Origin: Acidisarcina sp.
GTDB lineage: Bacteria > Acidobacteriota > Blastocatellia > Pyrinomonadales > Pyrinomonadaceae
Length of the DNA stretch: 6,528 nt
Direction: 5' to 3'
NCBI GenBank assembly: GCA_021155145.1
Contig: JAJNPX010000083.1
Span: 1-6,528 of the forward strand
Part shown: in pieces, positions 4,525 through 6,528 of the stretch
Position numbering within the stretch: the first letter of the stretch is position 1
How the letters are laid out: each line of letters starts with the position of its first letter
The notes under the pieces: generated by a model
The model's database searches: none
What the model was told of the DNA's origin: nothing
The model's input: the letters and a program-made list of their open reading frames with translations, nothing else
Translations under genes and position numbers: made by a program

Positions 4525-6528
4525 ATGGACGAAAAGTATTTTGCAAAGAAAGTAGAGGCGAAGTGGCAAAAGAAATGGGACGAGGCACGGGCATTCGAGG
4601 TGGCCGTCGAGCCGGAAATGCCTAAGTATTACCAGTTGGAGATGCTGCCGTATCCATCCGGCAATCTCCATATGGGCCACGTCAGAAATTATTCGGTCGG
4701 TGATGCCGTCGCCTGGTTCAGGCGGCTTCAGGGGTTCAACGTCCTGCACCCGATCGGATGGGATTCGTTTGGCCAGCCTGCGGAGGACGCGGCTGTAAAA
4801 CGCGGCGTAAATCCGCGTGAGTGGACCGAAGAGAATATCGGTGTGATGCAGGGTCAGTTAAAGCGTCTGGGCCTGGGCTATGACTGGTCGCGTCAGATCG
4901 CCGCCCATCGGCCTGAATATTACAAATTCGATCAGTGGTTCTTTCTCAAAATGTTCGAAAAAGGCCTCGCGTATAAGCGAATGACGCAGGTCAACTGGTG
5001 CGAACACGACCAGGCTACGCTTTCAAATGAGCAGGCAAGCGGCGGTATTTGCTGGCGTTGCGGCAACCCGGTGACGAAGAAGGACCTCGAACAATGGTTC
5101 CTGAAAACAACGGCTTACACCGATCAATTGCTCGATGACATCGTCGAGATCGAGTCGGGCTGGCCCCAGAATGTGATCAAAAGGCAGCGCGACTGGATCG
5201 GCCGGAGTGACGGAGCTTATGTCGATTTCAAGATACAGGCAAATACGGGGCAGCTGCGTCAGGCATCGGCCGGCGCGCCGCGGTTGATAAAAGTTTTCAC
5301 GACGCGGGTCGACACGATCTATGGCGCCAACGCGATCGTTGTCGCTCCGGCTCATCCCGTGATCGAGGCATTCAGGGCGACCTTGCCTCTGTCCGTGAAA
5401 GTAAAGATCGACGAAATGATGGCCGAGATACTAAAGCCTCGCGATCGCGACGAGGAGATAGAAAAAGACGGCGTCGATACGGGCATCAAGGCGCTGAACC
5501 CGTTCAGCGGCGAGCCGCTGCCGGTATGGGTAGGCAACTACGTGATGATGGAGTATGGGACGGGAGCGGTAATGAGCGTTCCCGCGCACGATGAACGAGA
5601 CTTCGAATTTGCCAAAAAATTCGGCCTGCCGATCCGCCAGGTCATTTCGGAACCGCATCTCGTACACGAACACCATACGATGCAGGCGCTCGCGTTAGAG
5701 GTTCCCTTTGTCGACACAGGCGTCCTCGTCCATTCGGATTTTTGGAATGGCAGGCCGAGCGACGAAGCAAAGAAAGAGATGGCCCTCTATGCTGAAAAGC
5801 ACGGGTTTGGCGAGCGCGCGACGACCTATCGGCTGCGTGACTGGGGGATATCGCGCCAACGTTTTTGGGGTTCACCGATACCGATCGTCTATTGCGACGC
5901 ATGCGGCGTCGTGCCTGAGCGGTACGAAAACCTGCCCGTTCGTCTGCCGGAGAATGCCCCGATCACCGGTTCGGGCGAGTCTCCGTTGGCAAAAGTTCCC
6001 GAGTTTTATAAGACGAAATGTCCCAAGTGCAACGGGCCTGCTCACCGCGAGACGGATACGATGGACACTTTCGTCGATTCGTCGTGGTACTACTTCCGAT
6101 ATCTTGACCCCGATAACCCGGAACAGCCGTTTGATCCTGAGATGGCCGCTTACTGGACACCGGTCGATCAGTACATAGGTGGCGATGATCATGCCGTGAT
6201 GCATCTTATCTATGCGAGGTTTTGGACCAAGGTAATGCGCGACCTTGGCATGGTCGCGTTCGGGGAACCATTCAAGCGTCTCCTGACACAGGGTATGGTC
6301 GTCGGTGAGACGTTCTTTGACGATTCGACCGGTAAACGAAGATACTTTTCGCCGGATCAGGTCTCCGTGGAACGGGATGCGAAGGGAAAGATCGTATCCG
6401 CGCGGGCCGGCGACGGATCCGAGTTGAAACACGCGATCGAACGGATGTCCAAGTCGAAAGGCAACGGTGTAGATCCGGACGAGATGGTCGAGATCTACGG
6501 TGCGGATGCGACCAGGCTGTTCGTGCTT
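4525..6528 (+). CDS. leuS: Leucyl-tRNA synthetase, partial (3' end beyond window)
   Basis: LeuRS charges tRNA-Leu with leucine using ATP and hydrolyses mischarged tRNA in its CP1 editing domain, in the cytoplasm. The window holds 668 codons without a stop; bacterial LeuRS usually has about 800-870. In order: MLPYPSGNLHMGH at 40-52 (HIGH motif as HMGH, 49-52), a zinc-binding region with C159 and CWRC at 176-179, the editing domain at roughly 225-415 with TTRVDT at 259-264 and YGTGAVMSVPAHDERD (D356 is the conserved editing aspartate), CxxC pairs at 457-460 and 499-502, DTFVDSSWYYFRY, and YIGGDDHA at 550-557. RMSKS lies at 640-644, after a short leucine-specific insert. An insert just before the signature loop is the usual bacterial layout. 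The ATG at 4525 fits the family N-terminus and has only a weak GAG upstream. It is divergent from all other genes here. Confidence 0.97.
   Translation, partial: MDEKYFAKKVEAKWQKKWDEARAFEVAVEPEMPKYYQLEMLPYPSGNLHMGHVRNYSVGDAVAWFRRLQGFNVLHPIGWDSFGQPAEDAAVKRGVNPREWTEENIGVMQGQLKRLGLGYDWSRQIAAHRPEYYKFDQWFFLKMFEKGLAYKRMTQVNWCEHDQATLSNEQASGGICWRCGNPVTKKDLEQWFLKTTAYTDQLLDDIVEIESGWPQNVIKRQRDWIGRSDGAYVDFKIQANTGQLRQASAGAPRLIKVFTTRVDTIYGANAIVVAPAHPVIEAFRATLPLSVKVKIDEMMAEILKPRDRDEEIEKDGVDTGIKALNPFSGEPLPVWVGNYVMMEYGTGAVMSVPAHDERDFEFAKKFGLPIRQVISEPHLVHEHHTMQALALEVPFVDTGVLVHSDFWNGRPSDEAKKEMALYAEKHGFGERATTYRLRDWGISRQRFWGSPIPIVYCDACGVVPERYENLPVRLPENAPITGSGESPLAKVPEFYKTKCPKCNGPAHRETDTMDTFVDSSWYYFRYLDPDNPEQPFDPEMAAYWTPVDQYIGGDDHAVMHLIYARFWTKVMRDLGMVAFGEPFKRLLTQGMVVGETFFDDSTGKRRYFSPDQVSVERDAKGKIVSARAGDGSELKHAIERMSKSKGNGVDPDEMVEIYGADATRLFVL

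Noticed and set aside
5872..6432. Minus-strand open frame of 186 codons, and a 156-codon plus-strand frame at 5708-6178
   Set aside because: Both lie within leuS in the wrong frame or strand, and the leuS frame there carries clear motifs.

Overview
The window is an ordinary-looking chromosomal stretch with short intergenic gaps. Five genes lie on the minus strand (positions 1-4161), and one gene (leuS, 4525 to the right edge) is divergent on the plus strand. I see no transposase, integrase, phage gene, rRNA, tRNA or CRISPR array. Gene content and protein style suggest a free-living Gram-negative-type bacterium with an exported HEAT-repeat protein. My best guess is Acidobacteriota, perhaps Blastocatellia. 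This rests on the EgtB subtype and on the style of the small palindromic repeats, so it is an inference and not proven.

Layout, following minus-strand transcription from right to left. A 71-codon protein of unknown function (3946-4161) has a strong Shine-Dalgarno and a structured leader. It overlaps by ATGA a secreted or periplasmic HEAT-repeat protein (3041-3949). After a 112-bp gap come egtB (1732-2928) and egtD (633-1655), the two core ergothioneine enzymes. EgtD trimethylates histidine to hercynine. EgtB joins hercynine to a thiol donor and forms the sulfoxide. No egtA or egtC is present here, and the EgtB C-terminus differs from the mycobacterial gamma-glutamylcysteine-using type, so direct use of cysteine is likely. 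Next is the start of birA (1-537), a biotin protein ligase without an N-terminal DNA-binding domain, cut by the left edge. On the plus strand, leuS (4525-6528) encodes leucyl-tRNA synthetase and is cut by the right edge just after its RMSKS motif.

The non-coding gaps hold the less expected content. The birA-egtD gap contains a REP-like pair of inverted 21-mers whose differences are compensatory within each small hairpin. The egtD-egtB gap contains a tandem GCGTCTT-type repeat and a GC hairpin next to the egtD ribosome binding site. The 363-bp divergent gap (4162-4524) holds a strong bulged stem-loop, candidate promoters for leuS, and a leader for the 71-codon gene. In that leader, a 9-bp stem and an alternative 8-bp pairing with the start codon share bases and cannot both form fully, which could work as a translational switch. 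These RNA ideas come from reading complementarity by eye and are untested.
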